DNA from: Gymnorhina tibicen
Taxonomy: Eukaryota; Chordata; Aves; Passeriformes; Artamidae
Assembly: GCA_013399875.1 (NCBI GenBank)
Contig: VXAZ01008170.1
Span: forward strand, 558,001-622,000
Direction of reading: 5' to 3'
Length of the DNA: 64,000 nt
The notes beneath the pieces were generated by a model. It made no database searches. It worked only from the letters and a program-made list of their open reading frames with translations, and was not told where the DNA came from. The position numbers and the translations under genes are program-made. Positions 34,647 to 47,000 of this stretch are shown here, one piece after another. The stretch's first letter is position 1. Every line of letters begins with the position of its first letter.

Positions 34647-37600
34647 GTGAGGTGGCTCTCCTGCTTGGGAGAGCTGGCAGCCTGGGTCCAAGTATGCTGC
34701 AGAGGGACCCTGCAGCAGGGCAAGGGTGTATCACTGCGGTGGAAAGTTGTGGAGCAGCTTGCAGAGCTAATGGGGGATGTGACTGCAGCCACAGGTGTGT
34801 GTGGCAGAAGTGGAAAAGATGTATTTGTGGGAGGGAAGGGCTTCGGAGTGTTAGACATTGTTGCAAGACACATGGTAGTCATGGTGTAATGTTTTTAAGG
34901 TGGAAGAGAGATCAGAGGTCTGGTGGAGCAAGCAGTAAAGGCAGGTGGGTGACACTGGGAGCCAAAGATCTTAATGCTCCCGCAGGGAGACTTTGCAGGT
35001 GGAGGGATGACCCAGTTTGGGTGCTTTGGAAAGAGAGAGTCAGGAGCTGGGAAGAACCAGCAAGGTTCCTGTTTGTCATCACGGACCAAGGAGGAAGCAC
35101 TGGGCAGCTGAGCTGAGGGGAGATGACATGCAGCGATTACAACTGGGGTGCAGCCTGAGGGGTGACATCCAGGAGGCAGGGGCACAGTGAATAATTTCTA
35201 GCCTTTCCTGTGGCATATATGAAATTGGGAAGACAAACTTAGAGTTCAGAGCAAAACTTAGGGATAACAACCAACATGATTCTGTAGCACTGAAGCTGTT
35301 TACTCTCATTGTTAATCTTTCCCCAAGATTTTCAGTTAGTCAGAAGATGGATCTCCATCTTCTGACGTTTATAACAACATCATGGTTGGGGATTGTAGAA
35401 TGCACAGAAATTATTTTCATAGACTTTGCCACATCATTTTCCTTTAAAAGAGACCTAGTTACACTTTTAATAACAGATGCACTCTGTTGTAATCATTTGC
35501 TAAGCAACAGGCTCACTGTGCTGCCTATGAAACACAAAAGCAAGGGACGCTTTGACACGTCACGTAAAGCTTATGTAAAGTTTGTGAGCAGCAGCAGAGA
35601 GAGTGAGTGATGAATGCTCTGGGTTTTGTTCCTTACGTTAAAATAGTTTAAAGTTGGGTATTTTTCTCTGCTGGCTGCCATCAGCAATAGAAGTATCAAC
35701 AGGAGAAAAATGGGTCGCTTAGGTTTTAGCATTAAGCAGCAAATCCAGGGCCAATAGGATTTAGCTGGGATGTTAAGGTTTATTCAGTGCATTAGTTAAT
35801 GAAGTTGGGGAGGGGAGGAAGAAGGAAAAAGTCTGTGTCTGGGCTTGGGGGAGGGGATGAAATAGCCAGCTGCCACTGGGTGCATCCTACAGTGACTCCT
35901 CCTGATTGATAGATGTTCCACAAGACAAAAAACAACTGAGCAAAGAAGATTTAATTTAAAAACAGCAGCTCAATGCCAGCTCTTCTGGATTAAAATCAAG
36001 CAGAAAGTCTTTCTAACAGACATTTACCTAGTCTTAAGGGTGTGTGTTTTTACCCCTATAAGTGTGGTGCCCGTCAGCTTGGGAGAGGGAAGAGGGAGAT
36101 GATAATACATGCCAGCATCTATAAAGTGGTCATAGAGCCACGGAGATATTCAGCAAGAGAAACTGTATGTTACTATTCATCAGTCAGGCACACAAATCAA
36201 GTTCAGGCTAACAAACTCCTGTTTGAGCACTCTGCCAGATTTCTAGCAGACAGCCCATCATCCCCTATGCACACGAGTGGCCCTTTGCTGTGCTCACCCG
36301 TATTCTGAAGCCTTTGTGTCCCCTGCCAGAGGCTGTCATCTTGTGTACACACATGCTGTTCAGCATCTTGACTTGCTTTCTGAGCCCTGAAAGCCCTCAG
36401 CACAGAGACACAAAAAACAATTAGTATAGAAAGTCATTGTTATTTAAAATATAAAGGGCTGTTATCTATACATCAAAAAAAAAATTTGCAAACCAACATG
36501 ACTTGATCTCTTGTCCCAAGAGAGTTAGTTTGTTGGGTTTTTTAATACTGGTTCTCTAATTCTGCCTCCCACTTGGATCAGACCTTGTTTTCCCCAAAGC
36601 TGTAATGGTCATTTAGAGTTGGATGAAGTTTCTTTCTTCCATGCAGCTCCTCGGAGGTCTGTGCTTGACTGTAGTATCTCGATGCTGCTGGGAGTCATTG
36701 AGCAGCAATTAATACTATCAAGCCAGCCAGTGACCTCAGCAGACTTTCCTCCTATGAGGGATGTGGGCATCGGTGGCAGGATCTGACTAACAGTATGGAA
36801 TAAATAAGCAGCAGGTTTACAAAATGAATAAAACGAGTCCATGTACCTGTTGTTCTTGGCATAATCTAGTCTCTCAGATAGCTTATAGCTTGATACAGTT
36901 CTGTGAGGAGGATGCTGCAGTGTTTCTTAGTAGGATTTATTGCAGTGACACCTGAAAACTTTCACAAAATGGTCGGGAGAAAAACTTGAATGTGTGATTT
37001 TTGGTGCTGTTTCTTTTTGACCTTACAAACATTTTAAGATAAATACTTTCAAATAATAATTTAAAAAAAAAGTAGTGAAAGTGCTTAGGAAAACACTGTA
37101 CTTTTCTACTTTGTCCTGTACTGTTTTATTTCTGTTAGATTCACAGTACATTTACTGAAAAACATTTACTTACAGAATAGTTTAGGCACATGTCTGAAAC
37201 AGGAAAGAAAGAATTTGATTTCATTAAAATTAAAAAAACAAACCAACAAAAGGACTTGACTGTGATGCTTACAGCAGGGCTTTATGAATGTTCAGCCAAG
37301 TTTTAGAAAGTGGGGGTGGCTGTGTCAGAACAGCAGTCCCAGGCACGGCGGCAGGAGTCTGGGCAGCTGCACACAGAGTGTGGAGGTCTACGAAAAGACT
37401 CCTGTCATCTTTTATATACAAACAGGTACATGTTTGTTGGTAAGCAAATACAGATATTATTGCTGATCTTAGGATTTTATGAAATTAAATCTGAACAGTC
37501 TGGTTGTCTCAGTGGCAACAAGGGAAGCATAATACCATCCCAGATGCGGAGCACGCTACAGGAAAGTGAAGAGGAGTACCTCTCTCAAGAAAAAGAATAC

Positions 37601-39250
37601 TTTTGGATGTATCTACATGGTGATGAAGTGTGTGGTGCAATGTCCACACCATCTAGTCCTGTATTTATGATGGCCTATTACCTTTACCCCTGTTGGCATG
37701 TATTTTCTTGTCAGTGGGCAGTAAAGCACTTATTCAGCGTTTGAACGTAAACAACTAGAAAGACAGAATCTGAGACCTGAAGACCATAAAATGATTTTTC
37801 TGTGATTTCACTCCGTTAACGAAACTGTGTGCATACCTCGAGGATCTCATTAGCGTGGTTCTGGCTACGTGCCAGCGTCTACCCAGATGAGCAAACAGAA
37901 AATTGCTGGCTGTGTTGTAACATTAAACATTCTATAAAATAACAGGAGAGATTTTAAATGAAAAGGCTGTGAAACATTGGAGGCTAATGCAACCTTTGTA
38001 AATGCTGTAAATCCGTTCAATAATTACTGTATAGGCTCAATAATTACTATATAGTACTGGATTAAATACTGAAAGTCTCTGATCTGCGTGGATCTTGGAG
38101 ATTTCCTTACATATCATCAGAGTGATTAAAAAGACTCTTTTCTTTCTTTATAAGCGTATGCTATACCTGTGAGAGTAAATGAAAATAAAATGTTTTGCTC
38201 CTGCAAATAGGAAGACATGAGAGTTCTACCTTTGTTCCACTAGACAAGTTTATAGTATTCATTCACAGTGATGAGAATCAGGTTTGGAGTTCCAAGTCCT
38301 TTTAATTCAGAGAAGTTTAGATTGGTGGATTTTGATTGAGTAGTAGGGAACATCAAAGGTTACACTGCTAGCTTTCTCTGTGAAGAACAAGGGCTCTGTG
38401 CAGTCACGGAGAGAGAGATGCACTTTGTTCCCCCCTTCCTCCTTCCCCCATCAGCATTCACAGTGCACAAGTACAGATGCCTGGCAGGTAATGAAGAGAC
38501 TGTCACTGTTCATTTACTGTGAGCATCCCACGGTGCTTACTGTGGACTGGGGTGGGGTAGAGGAAGCTGAATAAAAATTGTAAGAGCTATTAAAACTGGC
38601 TTGTAACAAAGTCCAATGTCCCTTCAGTGTTTCTAATGTCAGATAAATAAGATTCTCAGAATCTGACCCCGTGTTTTAAAATTCTGCTTAAATTTTGGAA
38701 GCTTCTCTTTTTTGTGTAGGAATGATAAATTTCTGACAAAAGACTCCAGCATGAGCCATGATGGTGGAGCCTCCTGAAGCTGTTATTTTTCCATCACCTG
38801 ACTAGAGCAGATCCCCAAGCAGCCCCCAATCCTGACTGAAATGTGGCTGCACTGGAGGTGACCATCACGTGCTGGGTGTGGCTTTCCCACACTTCAACCA
38901 GTGTTGCGGTTGGCCTCCTGTTTGCTTACCAGAACCTTAATTGCCAATATATCTCTAGGAGCTTCAGAACCAATTAATCTGTTGGCATATCCTGTTATAA
39001 CTTAATATGTGTCGTCATGGTATTCAGCCTCTTATTGGTAGCTAATTAGTGTTTCTGAGCAATTTCCCCCATGTCTTGAAAAGCATGCTTTTAGAAGACA
39101 CTGATCTTGAGTTGTGGCACAGTAACTTGAGGGATACCTGTTCCTGTTCCTAGCTATGGAGGAGAATGCATTAGCTTAAACACTAGAAATGCAAATTGCT
39201 TCCTTCTGCAGCTGTTAAGACAGTCATGACTGAGTGTAAGAATGGCTCAC
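34647..39250. other. No supported gene; G-rich block then AT-rich DNA
   Basis: Bases 34,647-35,200 are G-rich on the + strand and CpG-poor, with a 154-codon + frame (34,652-35,116) and competing minus frames in several phases. I could not match it to a repeat family. A 144-codon + frame at 37,310-37,744 also lacks recognised similarity and splice context. A 20-base imperfect tandem duplication lies at 38,017-38,054. Confidence 0.5.
38017..38054. repeat. Tandem duplication with one mismatch
   Basis: TCAATAATTACTGTATAG at 38,017-38,034 is repeated at 38,037-38,054 with one substitution (G to A), a 20-base period. It contains AATAATTA homeodomain-like sites in both copies. Confidence 0.8.
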
Positions 39251-39341
39251 CTGTTTTGTTCCATATTGCTGCAGAGTAGGATCACATCCGTGGCCAGTTG
39301 CTGAGTTCCAGCTGATGAGTGATACTCCTCAGTGGTACTTC
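39251..39341 (-). other. Candidate minus-strand exon (91 nt)
   Basis: On the minus strand an acceptor (TTTCACCCACTGGCTAG ending at 39,342) and a strong donor (AACAG|GTGAGC, GT at 39,249-39,250) enclose 91 bases. One frame is open throughout and includes TTEEYHSSAGTQQ. The product is not recognised. The donor is excellent, the acceptor only moderate. Chance pairing is quite possible. Confidence 0.22.
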
Positions 39342-42109
39342 CTAGCCAGTGGGTGAAATAATCTTCTTGAAGTTGTGTGATCATACTTTAATGCGCTTGG
39401 ATGACACTTTCTGATTTCTCAGAAACATCCCTCTTGTCTTCCTGGTTTCTAGTTTCAGTGAAAAGATTATAAAAGGCAGATGTATGGCCTTTTAAGTGAC
39501 CTATCTACATATTTCCATATTTTCTGTTACTACCTTTTTTCTGTCAAAGGTAGCCTTAGCTTTTGGATTTGGTAAACTTTGACAGGGTTCTCTTTGTTTA
39601 TTTCGGTTTTTGACTGGGCAATTGTATGAGCACCACTTGTGGTGAATTACATGTATATGTATATATACACATGTATCTATCCAGTTTTGTTGGTAGGTAG
39701 TTCTTGACCCCAGATTTGCTGGGGGGAGATTGCTGATACACACAGTTTGGACTTTGGGCTTTGCCTTGTCATTCCTGGGTTTCCTTTTAGGATGATCTGC
39801 TAACCAGGACCTGTTCACTTCTAATCCTGTTCATTGTCTGAAAAGAAATCTCCCAGTACCGTGACCTTTCCTTGCCTGTTGTACCACTGGAAAAGAAACA
39901 ACCCCGAGCATGCTTTGAGTGGGTGTGTGGAGTTACTGGGGAGCTGGCAATAAAATGCAAGAGATGCTTTACAAAAAAAGTGTACAGGAATCTATTTTAC
40001 TGTGGTTTTATTAAACAAAGATTATCCTGCACAGATGGATGGGCTTTTACTTGGGTCAGGTGTAAAGGGCCCACCAATATATGTCTAAACCTTTTTAAAG
40101 CAACTTGAATTCCCCTAGAGAAATGCATTAAAGTTCCTATGGAAATGGAGTTTTCTTTTACCTTGTGACCTTTCTGATTTCCCATCCCTAGATGGGAATG
40201 ACCCAGTCTCCAGTGAATATTATTATTATTAGTCAATAAAGTTAAAAGCAGCAGATCACGTATATATTAGGGGATAAATAAAAATGTAAGTAGCCAGAAC
40301 TAGGGTTGCCTATGGCTACTAATCAAATGTCACTTTCATTTTAGGTCTGTATGCCTCTGAGATCATACTTAAAAAATACATGAAAATGCGATTCCCTCAA
40401 CAAGAATAAGACTGAGTTACCAGGAAAATAATTGTATTTCTCAATAGTATATTTAAAATACACAAGACAAGCTTGAAAGATTGCAGATACACCTAAAATC
40501 AGTTTAATTTCTAGTTCCTATGCTGCTAATGCAGTTCACATTTTCAGATACATATATTTTATTACATGGGGGGATTATCTAAGGAGGAGTTGATGAGATT
40601 TTTGAACAATCCTTTCTTGGTTGTGTTGATTTCAAAGATATTAATTCTTAATCAATTGAAAAAATTAACTAGAATTTTTAACTACAACTTTCTCAGGTTT
40701 ATACTACATTAAATTTCTTGCATGCTTTTGTTTCTCGAATGTGGGCAAATCAGGCAAAATTTTTGCATATGTTTGTTCTAGTTTAAAAGGAAACTAATTT
40801 TGCACTATTAGCACTTCTTTGTGAAAGAAGTTTGAGAAACTTTGTTGCTTGGAATAATCACAGAAACATCTCATTTAAAGTTTTGGATTGGGATTTTTAT
40901 TTTCTTAATAGTAATTGCAGTTTTTTGAGCGGTGGGAATAGCCACAGAATAAAACCACTTTGGCCTTGCAAATATGTCTAAAGCTAAGGGCAAAGTCGTC
41001 TTTAAAGTCTCATCAGCACAGATCCAGTCTAATGATGAGTTTGGCTCAGCATGTCTTCTGCTGCAAACCTTATTTCAAGAGATTATGAGTGAAAATTTGA
41101 AAACCATGCAGACATCTCTTGCAGAAAACTGATAATCTGTCTAATGAGCCTCAGCACTCTGGGGAGAGCCAAGGAACAGGGTGTGTGTATTTGAATGCTT
41201 TTCATTAAGAACATTTATTAGAGTAGATGTCAAATGGATAGGCTATACTAATAAACAAAAATGGGGTTATAGCTCATGTTTAAGGCAAGCTTTCATGTCT
41301 GCAGCTCTTAATAGCTGCTGCCTGTAACAGTGTCTGCACACTTCTCATACAAAAGGAGGACGTACGGAAATGTGTTTATTCAAACAAATATCTTTTTAAA
41401 TTTATGATGTGTAATCAACAAGGTATGAACATTATCTGTATTAATTTTAACCTTATATTGTTGTTCAGTTAATACTTGGTCAAATTCAGTAGTTTTTTGC
41501 AAGCACTGAGCACCTAACTTACATACCTGTCTATGGTTTGTATATATGCATAGTGACTTTGTGACAAAAATGGTATTAGAGGAGATTCTGAGACATAGGA
41601 GATTCTGAGACATAAATATCTTCCATTTATTCTCAATCTGAAGTGTCAATGATCTGTATTCCTAGCAGCAATGATCTTGTATTTGTAACTGTAGTTCTAT
41701 TTTAATACGATTTACCTGGTTATTTTTTGTAAATTGAAACAGCTATTTCAATGTATTCCATTCATTTGCTGCCCTAATTCTTTGGGACAGACTGTGAAGG
41801 CTGTCCTGAATTTTAACATGTGTACAGAAGACCAAATGTGATAAAAGTCCCAGCTGTAGGTAACCTTTCCCAGTTGTAACATCCAAGGAAGATGTTGAGG
41901 ACGAGATGTCCACAAAACCTCTGACAGAATTTCTCCTCGGTTAATCTGTTGGAGCAGTAGGATGAGAACAGGTTGCTGTCTAATCCCTGAGGATTTCTGG
42001 GATCCTCTCTCCTCCTACATCCAGTTTTTGTGATGACACAATGATGTTCAGACACTTCTGTTGACTTTGGCTGCAAATGGCATCTCATTGTGAAAGTGAT
42101 GTGCGGTAC
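39342..42109. other. No supported gene; palindromic AT stretch and tandem duplication
   Basis: A near-palindrome of 26 bases (ACATGTATATG...) lies at 39,649-39,674, just after CACCACTTGTGGTG (39,631-39,644), a 6-bp inverted repeat with a 2-base spacer. A perfect 17-base tandem duplication is at 41,581-41,614. The rest is AT-rich DNA. Confidence 0.5.
41581..41614. repeat. Perfect 17-bp tandem duplication
   Basis: GGAGATTCTGAGACATA occurs twice in direct succession with no mismatch, suggesting a recent slippage event and a possible two-allele length polymorphism. Confidence 0.9.
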
Positions 42110-42430
42110 TACTCCAGCTTCTCTCTGGGTAAGAACAGAACTTTTTCTCCAAGTAACAAGTGATAGGGCAAGAGGAATCAGCTTCAGTTGTGCCAGGAGA
42201 GGTTTAGATTGGATATTAGAAAAGAATTATTCACTGAAAGGGTTATCTGGCACTAGAACATGCTACCCAGGGAAGTGGTTGAGTCACCACCCCTGGAGGT
42301 ATTTAAAAGACATGTAGATGTGGCACTGAGGGACGTGGTTTAGTGGTGGACCTGGCAAGCCTGGGTTAATGGTTGGACTCAATGATCTTAAGGGTCTTTT
42401 CCAGCCTTAATTATTCTGTGTTTCTGTTGT
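42110..42430 (+). mobile_element. CR1 LINE 3' fragment
   Basis: In + orientation it has 'caagtaacaagtgatagggc', 'aggtttagattggatattag', 'cagggaagtggttgagtcac', 'ggaggtatttaaaagacatg', 'gacgtggtttagtggtggac' and 'actcaatgatcttaagggtc'. This is the CR1 3' subfamily pattern that ends in a variable ATTCTATG-like tail; here the tail is degraded to 'attattctgtgtttctg'. It is 5'-truncated. Confidence 0.94.
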
Positions 42431-43639
42431 CCATGGAAATTGTGTTTTCACAGGCTCTGTCTTGTTTCTCCATCTGTTTCTCCTAACTTTCACTCCTCTC
42501 TTCAGAGGATCTACTGAGTTTTAAACCTGGACGGCTCCTTCTGTTGGGGTAAAAGGAGAAAGGATCCATTTTGCAGAGATATATGGTCTCAGTGATGGGA
42601 CCAGTGGAAAGTGAGCGTGGTATGTCCATGAGATTGGAAACAGAGTGTTAAAGTCTTTGCAGTTTGTGTGGATAGAAAAAGCTTACCTTGGCATGTGGAT
42701 TTTTTTCCACGTCCCTAAGAGGAGATAATATTTTTATTGATGTAGTTGATGTAGGAAAGGTCAGTGGTTAGTACAGGAACACTACTGTGTCCATCACTAC
42801 TTCACTTCAGCTTTCCAAAACTTGTGTATTTTCATTTCAACCACTTGGAATATTCAGCAGTGAAATAACCGAAAGATCATATTCTAGGCAGACTTCCCTA
42901 CTCCCCCCATTCAGAGCAGCCTTCTGGATCTCATATTAATCAGAAGGCCAGCTTCTTGTCTTTTTGTAGATCTCTGCTGCTCTGTTGAATGTATTAGAAA
43001 AGTCACATTGGAGATCAAAGATTATTTTGCAAGTTTGATCTGTTTGCAGGAGAAGCTGTTTTTTGGTGTGCATGGTGTGCACTTTTTTTCAGTTTTTGAG
43101 GTAAATCTCTGCTTACTCATTCCAATTTATATGAGAAGGTATGTCTTACAGTGATGTTATTTGCAAATTGGCAAGTTGGATTAATTGGGAGCAAGTCTTC
43201 TCTTGCTGTTTGAGGCACATCCTGGGCACCCAATATATGTCCATCTTTAAGTGTTATGATGGGTCATTTGCTATTTCAATGCCATTTTTTCCTGTCTGTG
43301 GTTAGTTTTAACAACCTGTCTCCCGTAAGTTGGAGGGGGAAATAAAAATACTTCTTTTGGACAGCCTGTATTCTAAGTTTATATTCAGTTTTAGTGTCTC
43401 CTTTGAATTCATCTCTGCTATTGGGCACCCAGACACCAAAACAAACCTCAGTCCATTTGGCAGATGACCACAGGATTGGGTTGTGTCCTGGGAGGCACAA
43501 GACTCACCAGTTTTACTTGGAACTGCCACACATATGAAGTGACTCCACCTTGATTAAAATGCAGTCCCGTGCATGCTGCTGTGGGGTATTAAGTGTTGCA
43601 AATGTCTGGCCTACATTCTTCTGCTCAGTTTTTCCTTCT
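42431..43639. other. Gene-free DNA
   Basis: No gene or classified repeat was recognised. A GTGAGT donor-like site on the minus strand near 43,505 has only weak candidate acceptors upstream. Confidence 0.5.
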
Positions 43640-44010
43640 TTAGCTCAAGAAAGTTGCTTCTCATCTTACCCTCTATGAGGACTCTCAATAATTCTCTTCT
43701 TTCATCTATATTGTTACCTGTAAGTTATTTATAGACTATGATCATATTCTGCTCAATCCTCTTTTCTGGATTATATAACTTTAGCTTCCTTAGTCTGTCT
43801 TCATATTCAGTGTCTTATCCTCCAATTCCTATATCATTTAAGTTAGCCTTCTTTGTATATGCCTAGTTATTTTATATCTTTTTTTGCAATACGTGGAGAT
43901 AAGAGCTGCATGCAATATTCCATTTGTGGTCACATCATGGCTTTGTACTCTGGAATTATTACCTCCTTGGATTTATATGAGATACGTGCACATCAAAGAC
44001 CAGCAGTTGC
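43640..44010 (-). mobile_element. Old CR1/L3-like LINE fragment
   Basis: The + strand shows, in order, degraded versions of blocks found in minus-oriented CR1/L3 copies: 'acctgtaagttatttatag', 'ctcaatcctcttttctggat', 'agcttccttagtctgtcttc', 'agagctgcatgcaatattcc', 'atttgtggtcacatcatggc' and 'gaattattacctccttgg'. Divergence is much higher than in the other CR1 copies here, and the composition has drifted to AT-rich. It resembles the older CR1/L3 type shared with turtles and crocodilians more than recent avian CR1. Confidence 0.7.
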
Positions 44011-44014
44011 TTCT

Positions 44015-47000
44015 GCTGCAAACAGATCAAACTTGCAAAATAATCTTCCATCTCCAATCAAATATTGAGCCTATTTGCAGATGGCATCGCACTCGACTCT
44101 TCTAGACAACGTTCGGTACTGCTTATATTCCAGCCTAAAGCAAGAATACCTTTACTTACTATGAATAAATAGCACCTTGTTTTCTGCATCAGCACATTTC
44201 AGATGTTTGTGGATTACTATTCTCTTGTAGACAAAGACAAATCGAATGGGAAGGTGGAAGATATTTCCCCCAAAGTACATGAACTTAATGATTGTGGACT
44301 TCAAAAAAATTAATAAACTATTCATCTTTACTGGAAATGTGTTTGGATTTTGGTTAATTTTCATGTGTATTTGTCATTTTTTTATTTCAAGAATAGTAAC
44401 TCAAGAGAGCAACAAAGTAATAGTTTTAAAATAGAAACAAATTACCTGCACATAAGACCAACTGCTGGCAGGACTGTCACAAAACCAACTTCAGTTTCTG
44501 TGCTTAGGAGGCCTCTAAATTTTTAGAAGCTTGGTTGGTTTTGTTCTTCACTCCACACTCATCCCCCTAGTACATCAAACCTCTGACCTGTCTAATTTAT
44601 TTTGAATTCAAAATGTTTTCAGTTTCTATGACCCAACAATGAATTGCATTCATAAATCAAATTACATAGAAATATTTTGTGGTTCTATTAATGACATCTG
44701 TAGTAACTTTTATTATTAAAAAATCTTTATTTTAGCTTGCTGTAATTTACTTGTAGTGTGCATTTTCCAAGTCAGTAGTCTTTTTCTGCTAAATTTGTCC
44801 TACTTGTCTAATTCTTTCTCTGTTGCTGCTGCTGCTCCTCCCTTGAGTAACATTTAGAACCTTTTACTTCCTTCCAGAGTTGCTTATCTGTGGAAAAGCT
44901 CACACTACTGGCATCTTGTATACTTGCCTGAGTGAATCCTAGAATTTCAGAACTAGTAAGAAATCAGTTTGTTGCTTGATTATCAAATTCATCTACCCAT
45001 TCAGGTGTAATAAACACTTAAAAGGTTATGTGCTGATTGTATCGCCACTGGTGGTTTCTTATTCTTCCCATCCAGATTTCTCTTTGTCGTAAGTGGCCTC
45101 ATTTCTTACTTGCTTCCATAGCAGTCTGTGAGAGATTAATTTGTTTCATCACCTTCAGTTGGAAAAAAAATTAAGCGTTGCTGTAATATTTTACAAAATA
45201 TTTTGCTGCAAGGATGGCTCTTGTCGTAATTCAGGTGAAAGTTGAGTAAGGCAAGCTGTCTTTAAAATGTGCCTGCTTCCTCCTGTGGTGGAGGTTCTTA
45301 CCAGTTGTTGGCAAATTCATTTTGACTGCTAGGTTACACTGGTTATTTAAAATAGTAATAAAAAAGTTTTTAATGCATTAAGTGCTTTAAGATTAGTGCC
45401 AGAATGAATGTCATTAAGTAGTCTAATGAATCCAGTGTGTTACCTTTTGAAGTTAGCAGTCGCTGAGATCTGGGAGAGCAGTGTTAGTCCTGAAAAGTTG
45501 AAATGCAGTCTAAAGGAAGCCCAAGGAAAGGGGACATGCTGCAAAAATTGAACTGGAATTAGAAAATAACAGGATTTAGGGAGAAAATTTAAGCCATTTG
45601 GAGGAAGTTTTCAAACCCTGGAGCTGGAGTCTTATTTCATACCTTATTGCCACTGAATCTGCAGAGACATGGCTTTGATTACCATTTGCCTGGTAAATGA
45701 CTGGCTCCTTCCTAAAGTCTGTCTTGGGCTACTAGATGGGGATTTTGTCTTGCCAGACTGTGCTGGGAGCACAGGGGTTCAGGATTGTTATTCCTGGTTT
45801 GCCTCCCTGATCTGTAGAGCAGGTCTCTTGAATGCCCGTAACATTACTGTTAACAGAAGAGTGGTGAGGGGCATTCTGGAGGATGAGTGTGTTCCATGAG
45901 TGCCTGAGTTTGGGATGTTGAAGGGGCTAATTATTTATTTAATTATCTTACTTGGCGTCATTTCAGATTAGTAGCCTGCCCAGAAAGTTTGTGCTGTAGT
46001 ATGTAAATAGCAGAAGAAAAATGTGTGGTGAAAGACAGACGTGTAGAGATAACAGGTTCTGCAGATCAGAAGAAGCCATTTGGTTTCTACTTGTACAGCT
46101 GAAGCCCTCTGTATTGTTTGGTTTCCGAAACAAATGATGCTGCCACGTTACTGCAGTCGGCTGCAAGAGCTTGGGAGTGCCCTTCCAGCCCTGCAGATCT
46201 GTCCGGCATCTGGAGATGAGGCCAGGAAACAGAAAGTGTGAGTGGGCTCCGCACCACAACTGTGTCCCCGTGGTATTTATAGGCTCTTACAGCATTGTTG
46301 GTAGGCAAGGCATGGGCAGGGAGCGTGTGACCATGCTGCTTGTGGCTGAATTGTCAGAGAGAGAGAGAGAATCGGGGTGCATCTGGGGCCTTTTCTTTTG
46401 TGGATGGTTTGGTTGGGTTTCAGGTTTGTGCATTTTGGGTTTTTTCATTTTTCCCTTTTTTTTTTTCTTTAAACAAAGCCACCTAGCTTGATTAGTCTGC
46501 TGAGTGCAGGCAGTTGTCCTGCATGGACTGGTTGTCGTCTCGTGTCTGTACCTTCTGGGATGAGCAGAAGTGGCTATTCCACAGCTTCACCTCACAGGCA
46601 CTGGAAGTGCAACTACATCTGCTGCTGAGTCAGCAGCTGTTTTTTTGGGGGGATTACTTTGCCAACAAAACCAGATTTTTGAGGTCTGAGCAGTAATTTG
46701 TACTAAATTTGCTTGCATTGTGCTGGGCTACCCTTGCAAGGTTAAACAAGAAAATAGGCTCCTAGTCATAGAGTTTCCTTGGAGCAGGGGGGAGGTCTGT
46801 ACCCATTAGAGGATCCAGAGATGAGGTGAGCATGGGACCTGAGTGTCCACTGTGTGTAACGCTCCCCTTCCTGTTCCCTCAGCTGAGGCCATGCCTCCTG
46901 CATTCACAGGCTGAGGGATGCATCCCAGGCTGAGCTGGGACCCGGCTGCATTTGGGACATGAAGTCCCTAAATAGTGCTGGCGCTGGGCTGGGAATAAGG

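Noticed and set aside
37310..37744. 144-codon + strand frame
   Set aside because: No recognisable product, no splice boundaries, and a single overlapping shorter frame in another phase. Best explained as chance.
43508..43580. Minus-strand block with a strong GTGAGT donor and an open frame
   Set aside because: The acceptor is only moderate and the peptide is unrecognised. Pairs of this quality are expected by chance in 64 kb.
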